Shown here: positions 43,784-54,782 of the stretch, piece after piece | Position numbering within the stretch: position 1 is the first letter of the stretch | How the letters are laid out: each line of letters starts with the position of its first letter | Assembly (NCBI GenBank): GCA_951799445.1 | Contig: OX637288.1 | Location: 29,181,288-29,245,287, forward strand | Reading direction: 5' to 3' | Source of the DNA: Pseudisothecium myosuroides | Taxonomy: Eukaryota; Streptophyta; Bryopsida; Hypnales; Lembophyllaceae | DNA: 64,000 bases | Notes under the pieces: generated by a model | What the model saw: only the letters and a program-made list of their open reading frames with translations | Database searches by the model: none | Told to the model about the DNA's origin: nothing | Program-made: the position numbers and the translations under genes

Positions 43784-44919
43784 TTAGTATGTTTGTAGTT
43801 TTAGGATTTTTAATCTGGAGCGGATTTTCCGTGCATGGGGCCCGGTTCCGGATTCCTAGGAAGTAGTTGACTTTGAACTTTCCGGATATTGCGGTTGATT
43901 ACTGATTGGTCACTTGGATTTTCAGGTGTTCTTTTTTTGGCTTTTTGTTTGGGTCTTTTTAAGTGAAGGGCAGCTTGTTGCCCTTTCATTCCAGCCTTGC
44001 CCATTTTGTGTGAATTAGTTTATGTTCATACTTTTTTTTCTCTAATCTGAGCCACTAAGTGGACACTTGGATTTCTGGCTATGTGTGCGTTTTCTTGAGG
44101 CGTTTGTGAATGGTGAAAGTGTGAGAGAGGGCGGATGAGGGGGAATCCGGGTTGAGATTTGGTTGGACCTGATTTGAGCGAATAAGTTTGTGAGGAAACT
44201 TTGCTGGACTTGTGAGTAAGGACTTGCGCGTGGTACCTTTAAATTGCCGTAACGGTGATCCGGTTCTAAGGAGTGGTGTGGATGCGAGTCCGGAATCCAG
44301 GGAGGGTTCCGAGCGGAGATAAGCGACCGCCAGCGGAAAATCCCCACTTACCGGAAGGTCTGCCAACCATAGGATCAGTCTAGTAGATGGATGCACGAAT
44401 CTCTTTCAGTTTCGGCTGCCTTGATCTGTCGTTGTAGTAAGAATGGAAGGATGCAATTTTGAGTGACCTGTTTTCCGGGCAAGCTACCCGGGGAATTGTG
44501 AGGATTACTACTTTCTCTATTCTACAATAAAAACTTGGTTAGTATTGTTTTGTGTGAAGTTTTTGTGCTATGAGATAGGTGTCTATGAGTGGTGCGTTCC
44601 TACCCCTCTAAAGATCAAATGCAGACACCTTGAAGGTAAAACAGGGGAATAGAAAACCAGTTGAAGTTGAGAAGTGAGACTCGGAATCCAGATCAAACCG
44701 GAAACCGGAAAGAGAGAGATCCGGATTGAGATCCGGAAGACCATTGTGTAAGAAATAGGAAAAGGAAAGGGGTGTTGCTTGGGGTTTTGTTGTTTTGATT
44801 ACGACCCGGATACTCCTCGGCTTGCTGAAACATACTAGAATCTCCTGGGACGATATTTCGTGTTGTCTTATCATCTTTTTGGTGTTAAGGATACTTACGC
44901 CTAGATTGCGCGTACGACA

Positions 44920-45164
44920 TGCAACATGACCAATGCGGGCGCCAATTTGCTAAGAGAGCTGACTGTTGAGATCAAAGAATTCGGAGAAGCCAACGGTGAA
45001 GTAAATGTTGAGGGTGGGGTGGTGGATGCGGGCAACGTTGACGTTGGAAGGTTGCCCGGGCACATTGATGCTATGCCAAGTGACACTAAAGGGCTTCAGG
45101 ACAAGGCACCAATGACTCGGTGGTACACTACTTCATCCCAATTGGAGAAGGCAGCTGACAGTTC
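44920..45164. other. Orphan 245-bp fragment between two LTRs
   Basis: Unique in the window. The plus strand is open (from ATG 44926, beginning MTNAGANLLRELTVEIKEF, acidic and Gly/Val-rich) and runs into LTR1. The minus strand is also open and Ser/Thr/Pro-rich. I do not recognise either. It could be a piece of the disrupted piggyBac locus or internal sequence of an LTR1 element. Neither flanking LTR has a matching target duplication here, so the fragment may have been left by a rearrangement. Confidence 0.35.
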
Positions 45165-45396
45165 TGTCGCAAGGTAAATTTTTGGTTTTTTGTAAGTTAT
45201 CTAAATCCTTGAACGGAAACCGTGATCTGGGATCCGGATTCAAGTAGGAGGTAACCGATAACCGGAAATTAACTAATGGAACGGAATAGATGACAATCCG
45301 GATTTGATCTGAATCTGAACCGGATTAGAGTTAGAACGGATCTGAGTTGGATCGAAATGGGTCAGGAACGGATTTGGTCATGATGACAGATTAGAC

Positions 45397-45404
45397 TATA
45401 TATG
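45397..45404 (+). promoter_or_regulatory. TATA box of LTR1 copy C
   Basis: TATATATG in GACTATATATGGGCTGACCAATCC, with a CCAAT-like element just downstream. It is about 280 bp upstream of the ORF ATG and conserved in copy B. Confidence 0.65.
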
Positions 45405-45679
45405 GGCTGACCAATCCAGTGGCTACTCTTTTTCAATCTTCACTTGCGGAAATCTCGCTCCAGCACGTACTTAGCCTCTCTTCCCAGCGTTTTGCTTTCT
45501 TGTTTTGAGTTGGTTTGTGTGTGCGTGTTAGTGTGTTAGGGCGCACAGCGCTTTAGTGTGCGTTGCAGGTTTAGAGGTATTCCGGTTGAGATCGGAAGAG
45601 CGAAGGTGAGAAACGGGACGTGCGGCTAGGAGAGGGAAAGGTAGCCACAGTCAGGATCCGGTTAGCACAGTTCGTGTCC

Positions 45680-47449
45680 ATGCCTCAGCTCCGTAAGAGT
45701 AGAGCAGGGCCGTCCAGTTCCTCCGTAGCAAAAGTAAAACTCAGGAAGGTGTGTTTGGTTATTCCAACGGACGAGAAGGAAAAGGACAACCTGATAGAGG
45801 ATTTGGCCAAAATGGGCTGCGGAGGACTGATCGATAAACCCTGGGGGTTTAGGGAGGAGCAGATGATTCGAGAGTTACTCGGAAAGCTCTCCAACCAGTT
45901 TGAGAGAACTCTCCGCGGAAGTCCGGGCAGTTGGACGGAGGAGATGTGGAAGGCCGTGTACGAATTCCGGTCAGGAGGTCGAGGGATGGCCTCCTCGAAG
46001 GAGGGATACACTAGAGGGAAGTTCCGGAGCACGGTGGACTCCAAGGATGGGCACGCGGTGGCAGATTGTCTGGACGACCGGCATCGGAACCTTCTCCAGT
46101 TCCTGGTTCCGATCATCCACCCGGAGAAGCCGACGAGGGTGACCATCGCCATCGGGAACCTCATTTTCGGAGCCCTGAGCGGGGAACGGAAAGTGGACTG
46201 GGCCAGGATTTTGTTCGACCTGGTCAACCGGCTAATTCCGAAGATCGGAGGAAGTAGACCGACTCCGTTGAGTCCCTACCTCGTCCATCTGTACAAGCAC
46301 AATCAACTCCTCACGGATACGGAGGAGAAGGAGTGGAAGATGCATGAGTCACTCCTGAAATATGGGGAATCGGAATCGGAAGAAGAAGAACAGGAAGAAG
46401 TATCCGGTTCCGAGGAGGAAGAAGAGGAAGAGGAGGAGCTACACCGGCCGCAGCACAAGCGGCAGAAGACGACGCCTCCTCACCAGAGAGGAACCCCAAC
46501 CCCTCCGGTTGAGACCTCCAACCCAGGGAAGAAACCGGTTTGTGGAGAACCGGGTCCTTCCGGATCGGATCCGACGGATCCGTTCAACCAGCTGATCAAC
46601 ATCCTGAGTGATGTAAGAGCAGACTGGACGGTGAAGAAGCTGATTCTGAATCAGATCAGCGAGCTGGTGGGAGCACCAGCAAACAGCAACCTGGCGGGAG
46701 TGGTTGCAGATTTTATCTCCAGCCCGGATGAGATCCGGAAGCAAGAGGCGGAGATCCGACGACTCCAGGAGGAGAACGAGTCGTTGAAGACGGAAATGTT
46801 GCTCCTCAAGGAGGACATGGCTACCACCCAGGAGATGGCAGAGGCTACCCGGAAAGTAGCGGAGGACGTGAAGGCCACATTCGGAGCAACCGGAGAGGCC
46901 ATCACCAAGTCAAAGTTGTTTGACGAGGGAGTCCTCAAGGAGAATAAGATATCCGGGACCAGGTTGGTCCGGATTTTGACAGACTACTCCGAAAAGGTGG
47001 AGTTAGTCATGATGGACGCGCGAGAGGCTGCAAACCGGATGGAGGAGAGCAGCAGGAAGCTGAACGGAGTGACGTTGTCACGGTCGTTCCATCTGTCCGA
47101 CCTTTCAACGCCCGGATCTTTTCCGAACATGGGCATTCCAACGGAAGGAAAGGATCGAACTCCCCAGTCCAAGAAGAGTGGGAAGAAACTCGCGCACACC
47201 ATCAACCTGGATTTGTCACCGGATCTCCCAGAACGAGAAACAGGGGAGCGGAACCGGAACCCGACGGACGTTTTCGAGCAGCTTGGAACGGAACCGCCCA
47301 GAAGTCCCACACTGAACCCGGGGAAAGATCAAAGTATGGATCTGACCCCAGATCAGGGTGAGGATCAAGAACAGAGCGTGCACCAAGGCGAAGACGAAGT
47401 CATGGACGAAGGAACGGATCAAGGAGTAGATCCGGTTATGGTAGGGTAG
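45680..47449 (+). CDS. LTR-resident acidic coiled-coil protein, intact (589 aa)
   Basis: Open from ATG 45680 (MPQLRKSRAG) to TAG 47447-47449. A GTG-initiated extension upstream is not credible in a plant. Layout: Ser-rich N-terminus; a compact conserved domain at about residues 25-220 (IPTDEKEKD, KPWGF, SNQF, GSWTEEMW, HPEKPTRVT, KVDWARILFDLV, LSPYLVHLYKHNQLLT); an acidic run at 229-253; a basic HKRQK patch at 259-263 that could be a nuclear signal; a second folded region at 300-350; a coiled coil at about 350-400; and a DQG-rich acidic tail at 548-589. The 25-220 domain resembles in style the 'putative plant transposon protein' domain of additional ORFs in Athila/Tat elements; this is inference. 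Homologues, all broken, are in LTR1 copies A and B and in both LTR3s. No enzyme motif is seen. Confidence 0.8.
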   Translation: MPQLRKSRAGPSSSSVAKVKLRKVCLVIPTDEKEKDNLIEDLAKMGCGGLIDKPWGFREEQMIRELLGKLSNQFERTLRGSPGSWTEEMWKAVYEFRSGGRGMASSKEGYTRGKFRSTVDSKDGHAVADCLDDRHRNLLQFLVPIIHPEKPTRVTIAIGNLIFGALSGERKVDWARILFDLVNRLIPKIGGSRPTPLSPYLVHLYKHNQLLTDTEEKEWKMHESLLKYGESESEEEEQEEVSGSEEEEEEEEELHRPQHKRQKTTPPHQRGTPTPPVETSNPGKKPVCGEPGPSGSDPTDPFNQLINILSDVRADWTVKKLILNQISELVGAPANSNLAGVVADFISSPDEIRKQEAEIRRLQEENESLKTEMLLLKEDMATTQEMAEATRKVAEDVKATFGATGEAITKSKLFDEGVLKENKISGTRLVRILTDYSEKVELVMMDAREAANRMEESSRKLNGVTLSRSFHLSDLSTPGSFPNMGIPTEGKDRTPQSKKSGKKLAHTINLDLSPDLPERETGERNRNPTDVFEQLGTEPPRSPTLNPGKDQSMDLTPDQGEDQEQSVHQGEDEVMDEGTDQGVDPVMVG

Positions 47450-48650
47450 TTAGGATTTTAGTTGTAAATATTTGTTAGTTAGGACCGGACCGGATTTGAT
47501 CCGGATGTGCCTGGTCTGGATCGGATGTTTTCCGGTCTGGCCGGCTCGGCGGGGACCGAAAGTTCCGCGCGGACTTTTTGGGCCGCTTTATGTTGACTTT
47601 TTGAGTTTTAAAATGTATATAGTCAGTCTCTGCGAAGGAGACTAGGAGTCTTTTCCCTTGAGTTTTCATGTATTTTCTATTGATCTCTTGTTGTACGTCT
47701 CTCCCGCGCGTGGCAGGGCTGTTTTGGTGAGGAGTTAGGAAAATGTATGCAGATTCTAGAGAGATTTCTCCCCTTGGTGTGTTTGTTTTGCTCTTATGTG
47801 CATGTGAGTGGGTTTTCTAAGTGTTGGGAGCGGATTTCAGTTCCTCAGCACCTCTACAGTTCACGATTCGGGGCGAGAAAACCGTTGTTAGGCTAGGCGG
47901 ATAGGGAAGGAGTCCTTAGTCGCGCTAGAACTCCTGGATAGGAAATCCGGTTGAGTGCCCGATCTCCCGTGAGGTCTCGCTGCCCTAGTTGGTAAACGGA
48001 AGGACTTTAGTTGATGTTGGAATGGACGAGTTCGCTTGTAACCACCTAACTCCGCACGGAGGGAACTTGGCATCAAGGTCGTTGTAGTATGAGAGGATCG
48101 TACGGGGGGTCTTTGTGTGACCTGCCAACCGGATCGCTGTCCGGGGGGCTGTGAGAGATCAAACCGGATCCGCGCTAGTGTAGGAAGTAGTGGATTAGAG
48201 AAGTGGGTCTTCAGCCACTATAAGTCACGGAAGGAGTGGCGGGCCTGCCACTCTCAAAAGCAAGCGGCGAACCCTCTGATGGTAAAACAGAGGCAAAACT
48301 AAACCGGAGAGGAGTGAGAGTACGTGTGAAAGGACCGGATCGGATCGGTCCAGAGGAGTTCCAGGATCAGAAGTGTTAGGATCCTGGGTTGTGGAAGTTT
48401 TACGGGACCGAATAGCTTGACAGACTGGAAGAAATAGAGAGAGGTCTGGTCGTTGTTTTCGGTGTGTTAATGTTTCCGGTTTTAGATCTAGGACCGGAAT
48501 GTAGGAATTGGATACTGGCTGAGCTTAAGTTGGAAATAATGCTAGACACTTCACAGAATCTCGTGGGTTCGATCTTTAGAGTCATTTTGTTATGCTTTAA
48601 AGTGGTTTTTGGGAGTATAACAGGGAATTCGCTTACTCTGTGCTGCGACA

Positions 48651-48918
48651 GCATACCCTCTTGCCCATGCCCACTTCTAAAATGTGGATACAAAAGCTTA
48701 CAAAATGAAAAAGTGTATACTAAATTTTTGGGAATCAAGGCAGCCAAATGAAGAACAGCCAAATCGTCCCATGGACTTCATTTTATTGCCAAAACAAGCT
48801 CTGGTCACATTCACATGAAGATGTTGCTCAACTGTGTATTTGCATGGCTTCTTGCCATTGCAAAATCCTATCTTATCTAACCAGAAAAACACAAGATTAT
48901 ACAAGCACAAATAGCACT
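48651..48918. other. Spacer downstream of the transposase-like gene
   Basis: AT-rich. On the minus strand it would be 3' flank of the gene ending at 49434. No feature recognised apart from the 3-bp flank of the next MITE. Confidence 0.4.
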
Positions 48919-49083
48919 CACTAGAAGAAATCTGCGTTAAACTCAACAAAAACTACCCCACGTGTTTGTTGAGTCCAATGCAAAATCTGCATTTTTCAAC
49001 GCAAAAAAAACGCAGATTTTGCACTAGACACAACAAACACGTGAGGTAGTTTTTGTTGAGTTCAACGCAGATTTTTTCTAGTG
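48919..49083. mobile_element. Palindromic CACTA-type MITE, 165 bp
   Basis: Starts CACTAGAAGAAATCTGCGTT and ends AACGCAGATTTTTTCTAGTG, an almost perfect palindrome over its length. It is flanked by 3-bp repeats ACT (48916-48918 and 49084-49086). CACTA termini and 3-bp duplications mark the CMC/EnSpm superfamily. No coding sequence; an RNA from it would fold into a long hairpin. Confidence 0.8.
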
Positions 49084-49433
49084 ACTCATACAAGCTGCGA
49101 CCCAAATCCTATCACGTGTAAACAGACACAAAATAGATTACACAGGCACGTATGTGAATGTGATCACCGCTGCAGACTCCTGCAAGAGCAATTATTACCT
49201 AATCGTAAACACCGCTGCAACCTAGTGCAAGCCTCGTCAATACTTGATTGGTAACTGAATTATGACCTTTCTGCATCCAGAGACAGGTCCACGGAACCAA
49301 AAAAACAGCCCACAACGTCAGGTCAATCACGGAGGAGTTGAACCTCACTAACTGCCCACTACAGCGTGATTGTCCTACTCTAACTACCCTACAAAAGAAC
49401 ACACAAAAATAAACATGAAGCAAGTTAACAAAC

Positions 49434-50510
49434 TCAACTTATAGAAGCCAACGCACTGCAGATTCCACTTTCAGCATGACTGCCAAGTCTGTACACCATG
49501 TCGTTTCCCAACACTCTATAGTCTTGTGGCTCCATAGGAAATTTGATTGCCCTAACTTGCCAAGCATGGACGTGAGCAATCTTTGACTTCCGAAGAAGTA
49601 CATAGTTCCGATCGTCAGTACCGTATGACTGATAGTATAATCCAGCTATATACAAATCCCCCTCCTCAAATTCTTGGCCCCATGCACATGTAAAAGCCCA
49701 TTCACAGTATAGGCTACCTTTGTGCACATCAGCACCTCAAAATCAACCCCTGCCTCATTGCCCTCTGCAGCGTTAGTGGCAAAATTTTGCCCGAGCTCCA
49801 CACAAGATGCCAAGTGATCCCCGTCTGCACCGTAGTCAGACCATTGCGCACCATTATAGGTCGCAGCAATTGCTTCCCGGACATGGGCTGCATTCTCTGG
49901 AATCAAGGCTTCCACTTTCCATCTACGAGTCCATTCAAGGTTTTCGCATTCATCCCACTTAAAATCAAGGCAAAAACAACAAAAACAAGCTAGGCTTTTT
50001 GATAGCAAGCGATTAGTTTCCATGGCACCCACCGACCGAATTTGGTACAAGTTCCTTGTACCTACAATCCGCATGCACATGTATGGGGTCTTCCTCTCTG
50101 TTTCTAGTACTGCTGTTGTCACATGCCAAAAATTTCTCAAAATAGCAGATTTATTAGTCCCAGTATAAGAAGTTTCAGGCCTAGTTGAGAGATTTTTCCT
50201 CAACAAATTGACCACTTGCTCTGCATTTGCTAATTCGGTGACCTCTGGATCTAACTGAGCAGTGCGAATGTACCTCTTGACCACAGCTCCAGCCCCATCA
50301 TGGGGACCTTTACCATGGCTAGAATCAAAAAAACTCCACACACACACACAACCGCCGGTAAGGGCAGGATACCGACTTACATAGTACCAAGGAACTTTAC
50401 TTTTGAACTGATTAGAGCAGCTATCAGACCAAATCCAATGTTGCTTCGGATAGAAGCCAGATTCATGCCAACTTTTCCAATGCAAGTTCAAGCAATGCTG
50501 CACATAATAG
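49434..50510 (-). pseudogene. Transposase-like gene, 3' part
   Basis: Encodes the C-terminal half of a transposase-like protein: WSDSCSNQFKSK, then FFDSSHGKGPHDGAGAVVKR, then WGQEFEEGD, SKIAHVHAWQVRAIKF and a tail ending at 49434. The SD...QFK...SHGKGxxDGxGxxxKR signature is one I know from many uncharacterised, apparently transposon-derived eukaryotic proteins; I cannot name the family. A 1-nt frameshift lies near 49690, between VAYTVNG in one frame and FTCAWGQEF in the other. The 5' side is cut by solo LTR4 at 50511. Confidence 0.65.
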
Positions 50511-51719
50511 TGTGAGTGCTTATTTACCCACCCTTGGTAACTAAATAAGTGAGCACAACTAGGCTCTTGAATTTTAGGTTTGATTCTCGTTTTATGGGTG
50601 CCTAGCGTAAATCCATTGTGCCTTCCAAGCAATGGATCTTTTCTAAATCCTAAACATACACAAGTTTGCAAGAAACTAAAGAAATCAAGAAAAACTAACT
50701 TAAATTGCAAGTTTTACTCTAATTAGGTCGTACCAACTAGGCCACGGTGGTTTTTGAAAGAAAGGTGATACATTCTAAATTTAGCCACATATAAAGATAG
50801 AGAATTTCATGCCATTTCCAAAAATATAAAACTCAACATTATGCAACCTTCCTAGCAAGAGTTATGGACGGATGAAATTCTAGCTTCTATAAGTCTATCC
50901 AAACTTCATCCTTGGATTTAGACCCCTTCCCTATTCTATTTTAATTCAAGTTTTTGACTCTGACTCTATATTGCCAACTTCTACTTAAGTTCTAAGTTTG
51001 GACTTGGATGGATGAGTTTTATCCTATTTCATCCATATTCTAACCCAAAGTTCATCCGTTGTTTGCTACTAAATGATTAAGCATTTCTCCTAAGTTAGAC
51101 TAGCTCTGGACTTTACTAAGTGCTTTCTACCTATTTTCAAATCTAATTCTTCTCTTTGATTACCTCTTTTAATAATTATTTGATCTTTATCCTACTTATG
51201 TGGCTCGGTGCTACTCTGAGCAGATTAATATTTTTAGATTTTTTGTTAATTTTTCTTTGTAAGTCTTAATTCTATCTTTTCAAAATGCTAAGACACGTGC
51301 TAATTGGACCTTCCTACTAAGAGTTATCAATGGATGAAGTTTGACCGCTAATCGGTACTTCAAACTTCATCCATGGTTTTCTACTAACCTACAACTTGAA
51401 TTCTAATTTTTGTTTCACTTCTGGAGTCTAGATTTATGTTTCTACCTAAGTTTCTATTCTTGTTCCATTTGGATGAAATGTACTAACTTTCATCCAATAT
51501 TACTCCTAAACTTCATCTGCTTATATCTCTTTCAATTTGATTCCAAATTCTAAGTGTGAGATGGTTTTGAAAACCTCTAACTAGACTCTACAACACCACT
51601 ACCCTGGTTCTTGAAATATTCCTATTCTAGACACTCTGAATTGAATTGAGAGTTCGGTCCTACTTGTAAATGTCTATTTTTGAGAAATTGGAATGGATGG
51701 TTTAAAGTTAGGAGCTTAC

Positions 51720-51782
51720 CTCGGAGTTGGAGTCATTGTTTAGGTAATTGTATACCCCTTCAAACTCCCCATCATTTGCCAT
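51720..51782 (-). CDS. 21-codon LTR-encoded start exon with splice donor (LTR4)
   Basis: Minus strand: ATG at 51782, 21 codons beginning MANDGEFEGVYNYLNN and ending SNSE, then GTAAGC (51719-51714). The residues differ from LTR2 but the length (63 nt), phase 0, acidic character, final GAG and the donor are the same. This supports a conserved coding first exon in both LTR families. Confidence 0.55.
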
Positions 51783-52399
51783 GTTTCGGAATCGTTTGGT
51801 AGTTTTGCCCACGGCTTAAAGTAGGGGTTTTAGTACAAGGTTTGCCAATTTCTTGAATTTCACTTTTCTTTTCTTTTCCTTCTAATTTCTCTTTCTCTTC
51901 TAACACTATTCTAATTCAATTATTTATACTTCAAAGGGTTGACTAGTCTTGAACTAAATAATTGAAATCAATTCTCCAATAATAATTGACTCTTCAACTC
52001 CTTGGTCAATTATTATTCTATCCAAATTTCGATGGTTCTAATTGTTCTTCCTAGATTTCCACCTAATCCTATCTTTTCCTAAATCCTCTTCAACTTCTAA
52101 ATTGCCACTTCATAATTCTAAATCATCACTTCATCTCTCTCTACTTCCATTCTACTTTATTTGAGTTTTGAGAGCTACTATGCTACTTTAGAGAATTTTG
52201 GCAATGGAAACGTTGCACCAAGAGTTCTTTTCTTAATTGTTTCCTACCTACTAAATCCTACTTCTACTTGCTAATTCTATTTCACTAGTGTATGTCTCCT
52301 CCTATCTTCTTAGAATACCAAACGGTTTGCTTGTAGTGTTAGTTTGCCTTTCTAGTATTGATATTTTGAGTCCCAACTTGTTTTTTCCAAATTTTGATT

Positions 52400-52560
52400 C
52401 ACGGCCTGGAGCCAGAACGAGGCAGTCCAGAACAAGGCAGTTCGGAGCAAAGCAGCCCAGAACAAGGCAGTCAGAACAAGGCAGTCAGAACAAGCAGTCC
52501 AGTACGAGCAGTCAGAACGAGCAATCAGACGGGCAGCCTCACCTTTACACGTGGCGGCTA
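52400..52560 (-). repeat. GCAGTCAGAACAAG-type minisatellite in LTR4
   Basis: Short imperfect units AACAAGGCAGT(C)CAG / AACGAGCAGT. It sits at the same relative place upstream of the start exon as the CAGCATAC minisatellite of LTR2, but with an unrelated unit. Confidence 0.6.
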
Positions 52561-52885
52561 CTGGCTCCCGGGCGGCCTTGGCCTCCCGTACTACTTGTGG
52601 CTCCCTGCCTGGACCTTGGCTCCCGTGCGGCTTGGGCTCCCTTGTGGCTTTTTTCTGGATTGTTAAAAACTCAAAACCACTTGAGATCTCTTTCCTCTAA
52701 TGTTTTAAATCAAGGCTCGTTTCTTTTTTGGGTGGCTAAAGGTCTAAATCACATGTGAACCTTGGAGGCTAAGCACTAGTTTTTTGGATATTAAACTTGG
52801 AATTCCACAACAAATGTTTGGAAACTAAACTTGGAGTAAAAAGTGACCACTTCTAATTTTTGGGGTTTTTTTGGAGTTAAGAAAG

Positions 52886-53035
52886 TCAAAGCTTCGCCAT
52901 GCTTTGATAAATCTCCAATTTTCTAAGACAACTCAAACGAAGCAAAGTCAAAGCTTCGCCGTACTTTGATAAATCTTCAATTTTCTAAGACAACTCAAAC
53001 GAAGCAAAGTCAAAGCTTCGCCGTGTAAGGGAAAA
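52886..53035 (-). repeat. Three 62-bp tandem units with GGCGAAGCTTTGA in LTR4
   Basis: TCAAAGCTTCGCC starts at 52886, 52948 and 53010, period 62 bp. On the minus strand each reads GGCGAAGCTTTGA, the core motif of the LTR2 93-bp units, while the rest of the unit is unrelated. Confidence 0.85.
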
Positions 53036-53511
53036 CATATAGAACCGGGGAACAAAGGAAGCCAAAGTATCACGTCAAAAGTTAAACTAGCACCTAACCA
53101 AGGCCAAATAACACATACACACAAACTTAGGGGAACTTCTCAATTAAGAAGTTTCCACTTAAGCCCATGCAACAACAATTAGGCACTAGTGGGGCCCCTA
53201 AGCGACATCGCCAAGGTACGGAAGGGGCGTTCTCTAGGATTAATACCAAGTAATAAGAACCACGCAATAAAACCCGCAATAAAATCCGTAATAAACCACA
53301 ACAAGTTAAGTAAAAGCAAGCTTTGAAGGGATCTCAATGTCCTTCAAAGAGAGCTTCAAAAACACCAACAATGAAGCTAAAAATGCTTCAAAAACACACA
53401 AATTTGGCAACGTGGCCTAAAACGGCCAAAATTCAACTAAATGAACCCAATTGTGTAAAATGAGCCAAAATATGGCTACAAGGGGTGTTTGTGAGAGGAA
53501 AATGAGCCCCC

Positions 53512-53519
53512 TTATATAC
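53512..53519 (-). promoter_or_regulatory. TATA box of LTR4
   Basis: Minus strand TATATAAG followed by GGGGCTCATTTTCCTCTC, the counterpart of the LTR2 TATA and leader. It lies about 1.27 kb from the LTR start, as in LTR2. Confidence 0.6.
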
Positions 53520-54782
53520 ATTTCCAAGGGTGTTCACCCCCCCTCTTTTCCTAAGTCGTAAACTTATCAACTAAGATTTTCATCCTAATCTTCAATTTTT
53601 GACTTTCTACGTTGGTCCAAATGTCTAACTTTTGGAGATCAACTTCAAATTGAAAACCGATTGCGCCGTTGGCTTCAGAAGGCCATTTTTAGTTTTGAAG
53701 AATATCCCATCCTTTAACCAAACTCCAAAAAACGCAACATAACCTACCACTAACTAAACGCCAAAACGGGGTAAAAATTCAAATCTTGGAGGTTGACTTT
53801 TCTAAGAAAAGTAACTAGCGTAGGTTCTTTAGTAGGTATAGGGGAGTAAGAAAAGACCTAGCTTTGACCTCATTCCGATTTCGTATGCTCCCAGTACGCA
53901 AGTCAACTCCATCGTAAACTTCAATTTCGCCAATTTTTGGGGAATCTCGCCGGTTCGGACACTTCTGGCTATCGGAATGTCTTGAAACTTGGTGGGCATC
54001 TTATTAGCATAAAAGAAGCTAATCTAATTTTTAGTGAGATTTTACCGCAACCTGGGTTATTTTTCAGGAATTCTCCATCGTAGGTTTTGGCGGTTGACCG
54101 TTCGGAAGGGTATCTTCTGTAAGTCAGAAAATTCCGAAACTTTTTATGGAACCTCTTATGAAATTCCACAAAGGATGTGCAAGCTCATATTTTCACTTTG
54201 CACAAGGTCAGAGGAGAATCAAATTCTGACTTCTCCTTTCAATTCTAACAACCAGGAAATCTTTCACATACAAGGGAATTTTGGCAAGCCGATTTCGCCA
54301 TTGAGTCCCAAATGTGATTTCCACCCTAGAACGCCATACTCTACCCGCAGATTCCTCTTACGGGTCTATCTTGAGTTTGTAACTCCTACAGGCCGACAAT
54401 TGGGGTTTCCGCTATTTCTTCGATGCTATAAGGAAAGTGAAACCTATCTCTGGGATTGGACTTAGGACCTCGACGGTGTTCCCTCGGACAAATTTTAGCC
54501 ATAAGATGTCACATGGATCGTAGGTTTGGGCTATTTGGGTCAAATTAGCCCTTAATTCTATTTTTTATCGATATTACCACATTTTAACCTATGTACAAGT
54601 GGAAATGGGATTTATTTGGGGGAAAACAACCTATAAGAGAACAAATGTTATATTGGTACGTGACATACCTATTTTGGTTTTACACTCTTTTTTGGGCTTT
54701 TTGTATATTGAACTATACTTAAATTTGTAAAAATTGAAAAAAAGAAAACTGTCAGTCCCCAGTGACGAATTGGGGGCTCACA

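Larger units (their letters stand above)
41407..44919 (+). mobile_element. 3' LTR (LTR3) of the gypsy element
   Basis: 3513 bp, TGTGGGAGCAC...GTACGACA, pairing with 26966-30477. The TATA box reads TATATAAA (41716-41723) and AATAAA lies at 44526-44531. It carries the same broken ORF as the 5' LTR. With the inserted LTR2 and one TSD subtracted, the gypsy element is about 13.0 kb. Confidence 0.93.
45165..48650 (+). mobile_element. Solo LTR1, copy C
   Basis: 3486 bp from TGTCGCAAGG to GCTGCGACA, homologous to copies A and B over the whole length. It keeps the TATA box and an unbroken LTR-resident ORF. Flanking bases AGTTC (left) and GCATA (right) do not match, unlike copies A and B, so the insertion site has been rearranged or the copy derives from recombination between elements. 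No internal region is attached. Confidence 0.9.
50511..54782 (-). mobile_element. Solo LTR4 (LTR2-related), minus orientation
   Basis: 4272 bp. On the minus strand it starts TGTGAGCCCCCAATTCGTCAC at 54782 and ends ACCAAGGGTGGGTAA...CACTCACA at 50511, so both ends resemble LTR2. Flanks AATAG (50506-50510) and AATAA (54783-54787) match at 4 of 5. Removing it restores a continuous reading frame of the transposase-like gene (HDSY joins YVQHC). It contains a TATA box, three 62-bp units with GGCGAAGCTTTGA, a GCAGTCAGAACA-type repeat and a 21-codon start exon, the same order as LTR2. Confidence 0.88.

Noticed and set aside
45620..45679. Upstream extension of the LTR1 ORF (GTG start, 609 aa)
   Set aside because: The first codon is GTG and plants start at ATG. 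The conserved MPQxRKS start at 45680 is present in all three LTR1 copies.
52288..52758. 156-aa ORF in LTR4
   Set aside because: Sense and shifted frames of the GCAGTCAGAACA repeat; opposite to the LTR transcription direction.
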